A program made the position numbers and the translations under genes. The notes under the pieces were generated by a model. The model ran no database searches, was not told where the DNA came from, and saw only the letters and a list, made by a program, of their open reading frames with translations. From positions 1-51,391 of the forward strand of contig JAFEGX010000117.1 in the NCBI GenBank assembly GCA_018239675.1: a stretch of DNA of 51,391 nucleotides, in the 5' to 3' direction. Positions within the stretch are counted from its first letter, which is position 1. Each line of letters opens with the position of its first letter. This document shows positions 9,045 to 17,962 of the stretch, in pieces. Origin of the DNA: Verrucomicrobiota bacterium (lineage in GTDB: Bacteria; Verrucomicrobiota; Verrucomicrobiia; Opitutales; Opitutaceae).

Positions 9045-10349
9045 ATGCATCACTTCCACTACGTCGGTCACGACCTCCATTGTGAATCCGTCGACCTGGC
9101 CGGTGTGGCCCGGCTGTATGGCACCCCGACGTATGTCTACAGCGCGGCCACGATCGCGGACAATTTCCACCGCCTGCAGCAGAGCCTGACCGGCCTGGAG
9201 GTGCAGATCTGCTATGCGATCAAGTCGTGCTCGAATCTCGCGGTCCTGCGGCATTTCGCGAACCTGGGCGCCGGCTTTGACCTGGCGAGCGGAGGCGAGC
9301 TCCGCCGGGTGGTCGCCGCCGGTGGCAATGTCCGCTCCAGTGTCTTTGCCGGCGTGGGCAAGACGGAGGCGGAAATCAAGCTCGCGCTCGAGAACGGCAT
9401 CCAGGCGTTTCATGTCGAGAGCGAACCCGAGCTCGTGCGCATCAACCACGTGGCCGGCCAGCTGGGCGTGAAGGCGCCGATCGCGATCCGGGTCAACCCG
9501 GACGTCGACGCCCAGACCCACGCGAAGATCACGACCGGCAAGAGCGACAACAAGTTCGGCATCCCGCTCCGCCACGCCGCCGCCGCCTACGAGGCCGCCG
9601 CCAAGCTCAAGAACCTCCAGGTCCGCGGCGTGCAGATTCACATCGGCTCGCAGCTCACCGACATCACACCCTTCGCCGAGGCCGTGAAAAAGATGGTGCC
9701 CCTCGTGGCCGAGCTGAAAGCGGCCCACGGCCTCGAGTATTTCTCCGTCGGCGGCGGCATGGGCATCGTGTACCGCGACGCACTGGCCAGCGGCCAGGCC
9801 GCGTGGTGGGCCGCACAGCCGCCAGAGCGGCGGCCGATCACGCCCGAGGCCTACGGGGCCGCGCTCACGCCGCTGCTCGCACCGCTCGGCCTCCGGATCC
9901 TCCTCGAGCCCGGCCGGTTTCTCGTCGGCAACGCCGGCGTGCTCCTGGCCCGCGTGGAGCACCTGAAGCGCGGGGCGAACAGGAACTTCCTCGTCCTCGA
10001 CGCCGCGATGAATGACCTGGTGCGGCCCGCGATGTACGACGCGTACCACGAGATCGTGCCGGTGCACCGTGACAGCTCGCGGCGGGCGCTGGTGGCCGAC
10101 ATCGTCGGGCCGATCTGCGAGAGCGGCGACTGCTTCGCGAAGGACCGCCAGCTCCAGGAGGTGGGCGAGGGCGAGCTGGTCGCGTTCATGAGCGCGGGCG
10201 CCTATGGTCACGTGATGGCCAGCCGCTACAACACCCGCGGCATTTCCGCCGAGGTGATGGTGAGCGGGAGCGCCTTCGAGCTCGTGAACGCCCGCGAGTC
10301 TTTCGAGCAGATCATCGCGGGCGAGAAAGTCCCGGCCTTCCTGAAGTGA
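9045..10349 (+). CDS. lysA: Diaminopimelate decarboxylase
   Basis: 434 aa. It catalyses the last step of lysine synthesis, meso-diaminopimelate to lysine plus CO2, with PLP. The PLP lysine is K60 in CYAIKSCSN. The alanine-racemase-like barrel continues with GFDLASGGEL, RVNPDVDAQTHAKITTG and KFGI. The C-terminal beta domain carries the substrate and dimer-interface motif CESGDCFAKDR and ends with AYGHVMASRYNTR. It is followed 106 nt later by gpsA in the same direction, possibly co-transcribed. Confidence 0.96.
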   Translation: MHHFHYVGHDLHCESVDLAGVARLYGTPTYVYSAATIADNFHRLQQSLTGLEVQICYAIKSCSNLAVLRHFANLGAGFDLASGGELRRVVAAGGNVRSSVFAGVGKTEAEIKLALENGIQAFHVESEPELVRINHVAGQLGVKAPIAIRVNPDVDAQTHAKITTGKSDNKFGIPLRHAAAAYEAAAKLKNLQVRGVQIHIGSQLTDITPFAEAVKKMVPLVAELKAAHGLEYFSVGGGMGIVYRDALASGQAAWWAAQPPERRPITPEAYGAALTPLLAPLGLRILLEPGRFLVGNAGVLLARVEHLKRGANRNFLVLDAAMNDLVRPAMYDAYHEIVPVHRDSSRRALVADIVGPICESGDCFAKDRQLQEVGEGELVAFMSAGAYGHVMASRYNTRGISAEVMVSGSAFELVNARESFEQIIAGEKVPAFLK

Positions 10350-10455
10350 TCGGCACCAGCCCGCTGCGCGATTGACGCCGCGAGCCGCGCGGCGCCATCC
10401 TCCCGGCGATGGTCCCGGCTTCGCTCCCCACGTCCCTGCGGTCCCCGTCCCCGTC

Positions 10456-11472
10456 ATGAAGTTCACCGTCATCGGCGCGGGGGCCTGGGGCACCGCCTTC
10501 GCGATCCACCTGGCCCGGGCCGGACAGCCGGTGGCGCTGGTGCCGCGGCGCGCCGAGCAGGCACAGGCCCTGGCCAGCGGTCGCGAGAACGCCGAGTACC
10601 TGCCGGGCATCCCCTTTCCACCATCGCTGCAGGTGCGTCATGACCTCGCGGCGGCGCTGGCGGGCGTCGACGTGGTGCTGCTGGCGTGTCCGTCCCAGGC
10701 GCTGCGCGAAACGAGCATGCGGGTGCGCGAGAACCTGGGAGCCTCGCGGCCGGCCCTCGTGGTGAGCCTGGCGAAGGGCCTGGAGCTCGGCACCCACCAG
10801 CGGCCGTCGCAGGTGATCGCGTCGGTGCTGGCCCAGCTTCCGGCGGGTTCGCTGACCGGCCCGACGAATGCCGCCGAGGTGGCGCGCGGGCTCCCCGCGG
10901 CGATGGTGCTGGCGGCGCCGGCCGAGATGGCCGCGGATGAACTGCAGGGCATCCAGGCGGCGCTGAGCACGGCGACCCTGCGCGTCTACACGAGCGACGA
11001 CCTTGCGGGAGTCGAATTTGGCGGGAGCCTGAAGAACATCTACGCGATCGCGGCGGGCTGCTGCGACGGCCTGAAGCTCGGGGACAACTCCCGTGCGGCG
11101 CTGCTGACGCGCGCGCTGGCCGAGATGGTGCGGGTGGGCGTGGCGCTGGGGGCGCGGCCCGAGACCTTCTACGGCTTGAGCGGGTTTGGCGACCTGGTGG
11201 CGACATGTCACGGGGCCTGGAGCCGCAACCGCGAGTTCGGCTTCGAAGTGGGATCGGGCAAGTCCGTCGCGGCGCTCATGGCGCATCGCAAGACCGTGGT
11301 CGAGGGCTACAAGACCGCGCAGTCGTTCCACGGCCTCTGCGTGGAGCGGAAGATCGACGCCCCGATCCTGCGCGAGGTCCACGCGATCCTCTACGAGAAC
11401 AAGGCTCCGGCCAGCGCGCTGAACGCGCTGATGACCCGTTCACTCAAGCGCGAGAGCGCGGCGAACCGGTAA
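10456..11472 (+). CDS. gpsA: NAD(P)H-dependent glycerol-3-phosphate dehydrogenase
   Basis: 338 aa from ATG 10456. It makes sn-glycerol 3-phosphate from dihydroxyacetone phosphate for phospholipid synthesis. The N-terminal Rossmann motif GAGAWG is at residues 7-12. Further family motifs are SLAKGLE, LTGPTNAAEVARGLP (usually LSGPsfA.Eva), the catalytic-Lys motif EFGGSLKNIYAIAAG, and GFGDLVATCHGAWSRNREFG. An upstream in-frame GTG/ATG region at 10372 codes for Pro/Ala-rich filler and is not preferred. Confidence 0.96.
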   Translation: MKFTVIGAGAWGTAFAIHLARAGQPVALVPRRAEQAQALASGRENAEYLPGIPFPPSLQVRHDLAAALAGVDVVLLACPSQALRETSMRVRENLGASRPALVVSLAKGLELGTHQRPSQVIASVLAQLPAGSLTGPTNAAEVARGLPAAMVLAAPAEMAADELQGIQAALSTATLRVYTSDDLAGVEFGGSLKNIYAIAAGCCDGLKLGDNSRAALLTRALAEMVRVGVALGARPETFYGLSGFGDLVATCHGAWSRNREFGFEVGSGKSVAALMAHRKTVVEGYKTAQSFHGLCVERKIDAPILREVHAILYENKAPASALNALMTRSLKRESAANR

Positions 11473-11479
11473 GGGAAGT

Positions 11480-11595
11480 ACCGAGGCGAACGCCGAAAGT
11501 CGGACGCCGAACGCCGAACGCCGAACGCTCAACGCTCAACGTTGAGCGTTGCATATGTCCGTCGCCGTCCGAGGTTCGGCGTTCGCCCCGGTATT
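11480..11595. repeat. Palindromic intergenic repeat (gccgaac/gctcaac units)
   Basis: Short units gccgaac and gctcaac are repeated nearly in tandem and then mirrored. The centre is a perfect 22-nt palindrome at 11530-11551, and outer blocks cgaacgccgaa and ttcggcgttcg mirror each other. It separates gpsA from the MFS gene and is one of several similar elements in the window. Confidence 0.75.
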
Positions 11596-11648
11596 TCCCG
11601 AGGGCGTGCTTGCCCTGCGGCCTCAAACCCGTTGAGTAACGGCGCCCC

Positions 11649-13286
11649 ATGAGTCCCCACGCAGCGGTCGACCCTTCCCTCGACCGCAAACACAAGCTGG
11701 TCATTTTCGCGTCGTCGCTCGGCACGGTGTTCGAGTGGTACGATTTCTACATCTACGGCACGCTGGCCGCGTTCTTCGGCAAGCTGTTCTTCCCGCCCGG
11801 CAACGAGACCGCGGGCTTCCTCTCGAGCCTTGCGCTCTTCGGCGTCGGCTTCTCGGTGCGGCCGTTCGGCGCCCTGGTGTTCGGCCGGATCGGCGACCTC
11901 ATCGGGCGCAAATACACCTTTCTGGTGACGATCATCGTGATGGGCCTCGCAACCGCGCTCGTGGGCGTGCTGCCGACCTATGCGTCGATCGGCTTCTGGG
12001 CGCCGGTGATCCTCGTGGTGCTGCGCCTGGCGCAGGGCCTCGCGCTCGGCGGCGAGTATGGCGGTGCCGCGACGTACGTGGCCGAGCATGCGCCGCACGG
12101 GCGCCGCGGCTATTTCACGAGCTGGATCCAGCTGACCGCGACGCTTGGTTTCTTCCTGTCCCTGGCGGTGATCTACACGGCGCGGCACCTGATGTCGCCC
12201 GAGAGTTTCAGCGTCTGGGGCTGGCGCGTGCCGTTCCTCTTCTCGGTGCTCCTCCTCGCGGTTTCGATCTTCATCCGGCTCAAGCTCGAGGAGTCGCCCG
12301 TGTTCGCGGACCTCAAGGCGCAGGGCAAGACCTCGAAGGCGCCGCTGCGTGAGTCGTTTGCCGAGTGGCGGAACGCCTCGATTGTCCTTAAAGCGCTGTT
12401 CGGCGCCACGGCGGGGCAGGGCGTCGTGTGGTATGCCGGCCAGTTCTATGCGCTCTATTTCCTGAGCACGACGCTGAAGCTCGACTACGAGACCACCTAC
12501 CTCCTGATCGGCGTCGCGCTGCTCTTGGGGGCGCCGTTCCTGGTCGTCTTCGGCTGGCTGTCGGACCGCTTTGGCCGGAAACACATCATGATGCTCGGCT
12601 GCCTGCTCTCGGTGCTGACCTACCAGCCGATCTTCAAGGCGCTGACCGGCGCCGCCAATCCGGCGTTGGCGCGGGCCATGGCGCAGTCGCCGGTGGTGCT
12701 GCACACGCCCGATTACCACGGCACGTTCATCCTCACCCTTGAGGCTGTGCGGGACGCGGCGGGCAAGATCGTCGGCCTGAAGAAGGCGGTGTCGCTCACC
12801 GACCAGGCCCGGACCTTTCTCAACAACCGCGGTATTCCGTTCACGATGGCGCCGGCCGAGCCGGACAAGCCGCTGCTGCTGACCGTCGGCACGGTCGCGG
12901 TGGCCGGCTTTGACGCCAAGGCCTACGAGGCGACGCTGGCCCCGGTTGGTTATCCGAAGGCGGCGGATCCCGCGCAGATCAACCGGCCGAAGGTGGTCGC
13001 CCTGCTGCTCGTGCTGATGCTCTACGTGGCGATGGTGTACGGTCCGATCGCGGCCTTCCTCGTCGAGCTGTTCCCGACCCACATCCGGTACACTTCGATG
13101 TCGCTGCCCTACCATATCGGCAACGGCTGGTTCGGCGGCTTTCTGCCGCTGATCGCGGCCAGCATCGTGTTCTACACCGGCGACATTTACGCCGGCCTGT
13201 GGTATCCGATCGCGGTGGCCGCGATGTCGTTTGTGATCGGCTCGCTCCTGATCACCGAGACCAACGACAACGACATCACCCGCTAG
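11649..13286 (+). CDS. MFS transporter, metabolite:H+ symporter (MHS) type, with periplasmic insert
   Basis: 545 aa, about 100 longer than typical MHS transporters (about 430-450). The N-terminus EWYDFYIYGTLAAFF and the loop GRIGDLIGRK are diagnostic for the shikimate/proline-betaine/dicarboxylate MHS group. ALGGEYGGAATYVAE lies in helix 4, and the repeated motif SDRFGRK follows helix 8. Residues about 335-448 form a soluble insert between predicted helices 9 and 10, which would be periplasmic. Substrate unknown. The next gene downstream is another transporter that also has soluble inserts. Confidence 0.88.
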   Translation: MSPHAAVDPSLDRKHKLVIFASSLGTVFEWYDFYIYGTLAAFFGKLFFPPGNETAGFLSSLALFGVGFSVRPFGALVFGRIGDLIGRKYTFLVTIIVMGLATALVGVLPTYASIGFWAPVILVVLRLAQGLALGGEYGGAATYVAEHAPHGRRGYFTSWIQLTATLGFFLSLAVIYTARHLMSPESFSVWGWRVPFLFSVLLLAVSIFIRLKLEESPVFADLKAQGKTSKAPLRESFAEWRNASIVLKALFGATAGQGVVWYAGQFYALYFLSTTLKLDYETTYLLIGVALLLGAPFLVVFGWLSDRFGRKHIMMLGCLLSVLTYQPIFKALTGAANPALARAMAQSPVVLHTPDYHGTFILTLEAVRDAAGKIVGLKKAVSLTDQARTFLNNRGIPFTMAPAEPDKPLLLTVGTVAVAGFDAKAYEATLAPVGYPKAADPAQINRPKVVALLLVLMLYVAMVYGPIAAFLVELFPTHIRYTSMSLPYHIGNGWFGGFLPLIAASIVFYTGDIYAGLWYPIAVAAMSFVIGSLLITETNDNDITR

Positions 13287-13406
13287 GCTGCGCCGCCCGG
13301 CTGAAAACCCGGGGAAATTTTCATGGCGGCCGGGCTTGCTTGGGCTGGTCCCGGCCGGCCTAATGGCACCCCTTCGGGCCCCGGCCCGGCCCAATATCTC
13401 CGCCCC

Positions 13407-15521
13407 ATGACCCTTTTTGGCCTGCACTGGATCGATTCGCTCATCCTGGTCATCTACATCGTCGGCGTACTCGTGATCGGCCAGGCCTTCTCGGGCCACA
13501 TGAAGGGCGAGAGCGATTTCTTCCTCGGCGGCCGCTCGCTCGGCAAGTGGTTCCAGTTTTTCCTGAGCTTCGGCAACATGACCGATCCGGGCCAGGCGAC
13601 CACCACGTCGAGCTCGGTGTACCGGCAGGGCGCCGGCGGCGCGTGGCTGGCGCTGATCACGCTCTTCCTGACGCCGTACTATTGGTTCACCAATGTCTGG
13701 TTCCGCCGCGTGCGCCTGACCACGATGGCGGACCTGTTCGAGGACCGCTTCGGCCGGCGCTTCCTCGCCACCCTCTACGCGATCACCACGATCCTCATGG
13801 CCGTGGTTGGCATCGCCGGCGGCAACGTGGTCGCGCTGAAGACGCTGCAGCCGATGATGGTGAAACCGGAGTCGGCGTACACTGCGGCGGATCACCAAAA
13901 GGTAGATAACTACAGGGAATTCGTGCAGCTGCGGAAGGACCGCCTGGCCGCCAACCTGCCCGCCGCGAAGTCCCAGCGCTACGAGGTCCTCAAGGGCCTC
14001 TATGACCGCGGCGAGCTGCAGCCCTACGTCTCGTACCTCACGCCGGTGCCGTTCTACCTGGTATCGTCGACGTTGGTGGCGATCTTCGTGATGCTCGGCG
14101 GCCTGAAGGCATCCGCGGTGGTCGACGCCGTCCAGGCAGTGCTGGTGATCCTGATCTCGATCATCCTGATCCCCTTTGGCCTCGCCCGGATCGGGGGCCT
14201 GTCCGGGCTGCATGCCAAGGTGCCCGAGGTCATGTTTAATGTGTTCGGCGGCGGCTCGAGCAGCGAGTACACGTGGTATTCGATCGCATCCCTGCTCCTG
14301 GTCCAGCTCGTCGGCATCGTGGGCTCGCAGGCGGGCATGACGATCGCCGGCTCCGCCAAGAACGAATACGCGGCCCGCATCGGCGCCGTCACCGGCGGCT
14401 TCAGCAAACGCTTCGTCACGATCGCCTGGGCCTTCTGCGGGCTCATTGCGATCGCGCTCTTCGGCCCGAACCTTTCCGATCCCGACCAGACCTGGGGCCT
14501 GCTGACCCGTGCGCTGCTGCCCGTCGGCCTCATCGGCGTCATGATCATCGGCATCCTGGGCGGCAAGCTGGCCGTCCTCGGCGCCGGCTCGGTCGTGCTT
14601 TCCGGCCTGGTCGTGAAGAACCTCTACGAGCCCCTGGTGCCCGGAAAATCGGAGCGGCACTATATGGTGGTCGCTCGCCTGACCGTGCCGCTCGTGCTCG
14701 CCGCGGGCATCTGCATCGGCCTCTACCTGAACAGTGTGGTGGCGCTCCTGAAGTTCGCGATCGTGCTGCTGGTGATCTGGGGTGTGCCCATCACGCTCAT
14801 GTTCCTCTGGCGGCGACTTACCGAGACCGCGGTGCGCGTGCAGGTGGTGGCGACGCTGATCTTCATCGCCGTGATCCCCTGGACCGTGCCGAACATCCCG
14901 GCGCTGGCGCAGTCGGCCGAACTGACGGTGATGACCCGCGAGCGCACGGTGAAGACGACGGGACCGGCGACCTCCGCCGACGTCGCGGCAGGCCGGGCGA
15001 AAGCCGTGGGGGAGATCTTCACCCGCACGCAGGTGATCGAGCCGGTCTCCGTGTATTTTGAGGAGGGCGTTGTGCGGGTGGATCGCCAGGATCCGAATTC
15101 CCCGAAGACCGGCGTGGGTCTCTTCCGCACCGAGGTGTACCTGCTGCACTTGCTGGGATATGACGTGACCCGTTTCGGTCCGGCGGGGCTGATGACGACC
15201 CGCTACGTGGTGGACTCGATCCTGCCGATCATCCTCCTGATCGTTGTCAGCCTGATGACCCCGCCGACGGAGAAGTCGCGGCTGGACCGCTTCTATGTCC
15301 GGTTGAAGACGCCGGTCGCGGCCACGCTCGAGCAGGACGCACTCGAGGTCCAGGCCAGTTACGCGAACCCGACGCGCTTTGATGACCGCAAGCTGTTCCG
15401 GCATTCCTCTTGGGAACTCACCAAGTGGGACCGCATGGACGCCCTGGGTTTCGTGGGCTGCTGCGGCCTGGTCGGATTCATCCTGGTGTTTTTCAAGGCG
15501 GTCCTCGTGGTCGGCAGCTGA
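13407..15521 (+). CDS. Sodium:solute symporter family protein with two soluble inserts
   Basis: 704 aa from ATG 13407. The SSS fold is shown by FFLGGRSLGKW in the first loop, GNMTDPGQATTTSSSVYRQGAGGAW near helix 2, and repeated hydrophobic helices. Two extra soluble regions stand out: about residues 160-210, rich in K, R and E, and a beta-like stretch of about 100 residues near 505-605 before the last helices. SSS proteins import sugars, amino acids or organic acids with Na+; the solute cannot be named. An upstream ATG at 13323 adds only a Gly/Pro-rich stretch over a GC palindrome. Confidence 0.85.
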   Translation: MTLFGLHWIDSLILVIYIVGVLVIGQAFSGHMKGESDFFLGGRSLGKWFQFFLSFGNMTDPGQATTTSSSVYRQGAGGAWLALITLFLTPYYWFTNVWFRRVRLTTMADLFEDRFGRRFLATLYAITTILMAVVGIAGGNVVALKTLQPMMVKPESAYTAADHQKVDNYREFVQLRKDRLAANLPAAKSQRYEVLKGLYDRGELQPYVSYLTPVPFYLVSSTLVAIFVMLGGLKASAVVDAVQAVLVILISIILIPFGLARIGGLSGLHAKVPEVMFNVFGGGSSSEYTWYSIASLLLVQLVGIVGSQAGMTIAGSAKNEYAARIGAVTGGFSKRFVTIAWAFCGLIAIALFGPNLSDPDQTWGLLTRALLPVGLIGVMIIGILGGKLAVLGAGSVVLSGLVVKNLYEPLVPGKSERHYMVVARLTVPLVLAAGICIGLYLNSVVALLKFAIVLLVIWGVPITLMFLWRRLTETAVRVQVVATLIFIAVIPWTVPNIPALAQSAELTVMTRERTVKTTGPATSADVAAGRAKAVGEIFTRTQVIEPVSVYFEEGVVRVDRQDPNSPKTGVGLFRTEVYLLHLLGYDVTRFGPAGLMTTRYVVDSILPIILLIVVSLMTPPTEKSRLDRFYVRLKTPVAATLEQDALEVQASYANPTRFDDRKLFRHSSWELTKWDRMDALGFVGCCGLVGFILVFFKAVLVVGS

Positions 15522-15611
15522 CGTTGCGGCCGCAATGATTATTTACGCACTTGGTCGCATATTTGCGCGGCGGACTTGCTGACGGGAAAGAGGGCAGGCT
15601 AGTTTTTCCCC

Positions 15612-16511
15612 ATGACTGTCCGCCCCGTTCTTGCCGTTTGCGGCAGCCTCTTGATTGGCGGATGGCTGGGGGCGGGATCGGAACCGATCGCAGCGGATCC
15701 GGCCGGGCCGAAGTCCGAAATTGTCCGCCAGTGGCGGGCGGGCCCCGCCGGCCAGTCGTTCCGCGATAGGCACGACGATTTCCTGAAAAAGGTCGGGGCC
15801 GATGCGGATTTCGGTTTTGTCGTCGCATCGATCAAGGTGCCGATGGTGTTTGTGCCGCCGGGCAAGTTCACGATGGGTGACGAGGGCGGCGAGGACGACG
15901 AGCGGCCGGAAACGGAGGTCGCGATCACGCGCGGCTTCTGGCTCGGACGTTACGAGATCACCCAGGAGGAATGGCGGACCGTCATGAACCTCAGCCCGAG
16001 CCACTACAAGGGGGCGAACCGGCCGGTGGAGTTCATTTCGTGGAAGGCCGCCCAGGAGTTCTGCCAGCGGCTCACGGTGCGCGAGCAATCGGCGGGCCGG
16101 CTGCCGCGCGGCTACGTTTACCGCCTGCCGACGGAGGCCGAGTGGGAGTACGCCTGCCGGCTGGGCACGGAGGGCGGAGCGCCCGGCGTGCAGCCGGAGA
16201 CCGGCTGGTATGCGACGAACGGCAAGGAGATGAGCCACCCCGTCGGCGAGAAGCTCCCGAATGCCCTCGGCCTATACGATGTCTTTGGCAATGTGTCGGA
16301 GTGGTGCGTCGACTGGTACGGCAAGTATCCGGGCGGCCAGGTGCGGGACTACGTCGGTCCGATCAACGGCGAGTTTCGGGTGGCGCGGGGCGGCAATTCG
16401 TTCGACATCGCGTACGGCTGCCGGCCGACCTACCGGACCGGGGCGGAGCCCATCGTGCGCAGCGCCGGCATCGGCATGCGGCTGGCACTCGCGCCGGAGC
16501 TGATCCGGTGA
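15612..16511 (+). CDS. Formylglycine-generating-enzyme-like (SUMF1/FGE-sulfatase domain) secreted protein
   Basis: 299 aa. An N-terminal hydrophobic segment (residues about 3-22) looks like a signal peptide. The FGE-sulfatase domain follows: FVPPGKFTMGDEGGEDDERP, then FWLGRYEITQEEWRTVM, RLPTEAEWEYACRLGT, NVSEWCVDWYG and RVARGGNSF. True FGEs convert sulfatase Cys to formylglycine with two active-site cysteines five residues apart near the C-terminus. Here the region reads YGCRPTYRTG, so only the first Cys is present. It is therefore more likely a divergent SUMF domain of other function. No sulfatase gene is in the window. Confidence 0.85.
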   Translation: MTVRPVLAVCGSLLIGGWLGAGSEPIAADPAGPKSEIVRQWRAGPAGQSFRDRHDDFLKKVGADADFGFVVASIKVPMVFVPPGKFTMGDEGGEDDERPETEVAITRGFWLGRYEITQEEWRTVMNLSPSHYKGANRPVEFISWKAAQEFCQRLTVREQSAGRLPRGYVYRLPTEAEWEYACRLGTEGGAPGVQPETGWYATNGKEMSHPVGEKLPNALGLYDVFGNVSEWCVDWYGKYPGGQVRDYVGPINGEFRVARGGNSFDIAYGCRPTYRTGAEPIVRSAGIGMRLALAPELIR

Positions 16512-16534
16512 GGCGCGGCTGCTGGCCGCGCGGT

Positions 16535-16608
16535 TGCAGGGTGAAGGTTGAGGGTTTAAAGATCTCCGGTCCTTCTACTTTCAACCGACCGCTTTCACCT
16601 GCGCCTCC
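16535..16608. repeat. Palindromic intergenic repeat (ttgaagg type)
   Basis: gtgaaggttgagggttt on the left is mirrored loosely by ctttcaaccgacc and cctcctcaacctttc on the right. It lies between two convergent genes and belongs to the same family as the elements at 30.9, 32.9 and 40.4 kb, but is more decayed. Confidence 0.5.
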
Positions 16609-17055
16609 TCAACCTTTCGCCTGCTCGATGGCCACGACGTGTCCGTCGTGGAAGACAATGCGCATGTCTTCCTGCGTGAACTCGCGGTAGAAGTCCGAGT
16701 AGATCGGATCGAGGTAGACGTAGCGTGCGCCGGTCCGGGGATTGTGCACGACGACCGGCGAGTAGCCGACGAGTCCGGTCCCGGCGAATTCCTCACGGGT
16801 GGACTGGTAGCTCCAGACCTCGGTGAGACCCTTGGGCGTCTTCCGCTCGTGCCTCTCCTCGGGCGCGCCGAGGGCCATGTAGACCATGTCGGGAGTGTAG
16901 CCGAGTTCGACCACCCCGCGCTGGATCTTCGCCTGCGTGGTGGCGTCTAGGGCGGCAAAGGCCGGAGCCTTTTCCTTGATCCGGCTCTCGATCGTGCTGC
17001 AGCCGGCGAGCAGTCCGGCGATGACGCCGAGGACGATGAGCATCAGGGGTTTCAT
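16609..17055 (-). CDS. Putative lipoprotein, paralogue of the protein at 45759-46319
   Basis: 148 aa from ATG 17055. It has a lipoprotein signal peptide with lipobox GLLAGC. The mature part begins STIESRIKEKAPAF, followed by a motif shared with the 45759 protein: IQRGVVELGYTPDMVYMALG, then AP. The C-terminal half has alternating beta-like segments with two Tyr-rich stretches and an FHDGHVVAIE end. The family function is not recognised; the segment resembles SmpA/OmlA-like small outer-membrane lipoproteins in layout (helix pair, then strands), which is a guess. It is divergent from the next gene. Confidence 0.7.
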   Translation of the reverse strand: MKPLMLIVLGVIAGLLAGCSTIESRIKEKAPAFAALDATTQAKIQRGVVELGYTPDMVYMALGAPEERHERKTPKGLTEVWSYQSTREEFAGTGLVGYSPVVVHNPRTGARYVYLDPIYSDFYREFTQEDMRIVFHDGHVVAIEQAKG

Positions 17056-17123
17056 GGTGTTGGGCAGGTTGCGACGGGTTTTCCGGTCTGGCAAGGGGGC
17101 GGAGTTCGGACCAGACTTTGGAC

Positions 17124-17894
17124 ATGATCCACCCCGGTTTGGTTTCCGTCACATTTCGGGCCCTGACGCCTGAGCAGATCGTGGTTCTGGTCCGTCAGGC
17201 CGGATTGCGCGGCATCGAGTGGGGTGGCGACATCCACGTCCCGCATGGCAACCTGGCGCGGGCGCGGCAGGTGAAGGAGCTGACCCAGGAGGCGGGTTTG
17301 TCGGTTGCGGCCTACGGCAGCTACTACCGGGCGGCGCACAGCGAGGCGGATGGGTTGGCGTTCGAGCGCGTGCTCGCGACCGCAGTGGAGCTGGGAGCTC
17401 CGACCATCCGGGTATGGGCCGGTGGCGTGGGCTCGGCCGCCGCCGACTCGGCCCAGCGGGCGCGCGTGGCCGACGACCTGCGCCGAATCGCTCGGCTGGC
17501 CGAGGCCGCCCACCTGACCATCGCGCTGGAATTTCACGGCGGCACCCTGACCGACACCGCGGAATCAACCCGGCGGCTGCTCGACGCGGTCAATCATCCG
17601 CACCTGTTCACCTACTGGCAGCCGCCGCTGGATCGAGACACCGCCGACTGCATGGCGGACCTGCGCAGCCTGCTGCCGCGGGTGACCCATCTCCACGTTT
17701 ACCATTGGCGGCCGTCCCCGATGGAGCGCCTGCCGCTCGCCGATGGCGCGGCCCGCTGGCGCGACTTCCTCGAAATCGCCGCCGGAGTCGCAGTCGACCG
17801 TTACGCGATGCTCGAGTTTGTGGAGCGGGATTCGCCGGAGTGTTTTCTCCGCGATGCCGCCACTCTCAGGACCCTGGTGGCGCCGGCGCGCTGA
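17124..17894 (+). CDS. Sugar phosphate isomerase/epimerase family protein (TIM barrel)
   Basis: 256 aa. AP-endonuclease-2/xylose-isomerase-like barrel: GLVSVTFRALTPEQIVVLVRQAGLRGIEWGG at the N-terminus, then GAPTIRVWAGG, ALEFHGGTLTDT (metal Glu/His strand) and HLHVYHW. Family members isomerise or epimerise sugars or inositol derivatives using a divalent metal. The substrate is unknown. ATG 17124 is preferred to the TTG at 17118. It is transcribed divergently from the lipoprotein at 16609. Confidence 0.85.
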   Translation: MIHPGLVSVTFRALTPEQIVVLVRQAGLRGIEWGGDIHVPHGNLARARQVKELTQEAGLSVAAYGSYYRAAHSEADGLAFERVLATAVELGAPTIRVWAGGVGSAAADSAQRARVADDLRRIARLAEAAHLTIALEFHGGTLTDTAESTRRLLDAVNHPHLFTYWQPPLDRDTADCMADLRSLLPRVTHLHVYHWRPSPMERLPLADGAARWRDFLEIAAGVAVDRYAMLEFVERDSPECFLRDAATLRTLVAPAR

Positions 17895-17962
17895 CGCCAG
17901 CGGACGGCCGGCGCGCTCGGGCCTGTTCACCCTGTTGCCGGAGCGCGGCCGGCCCCTGAGGC

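Noticed and set aside
11529-15404. 1291-codon open frame antisense to the two transporter genes
   Set aside because: Covers two clear membrane proteins on the other strand; composition is typical of a GC-rich antisense frame.
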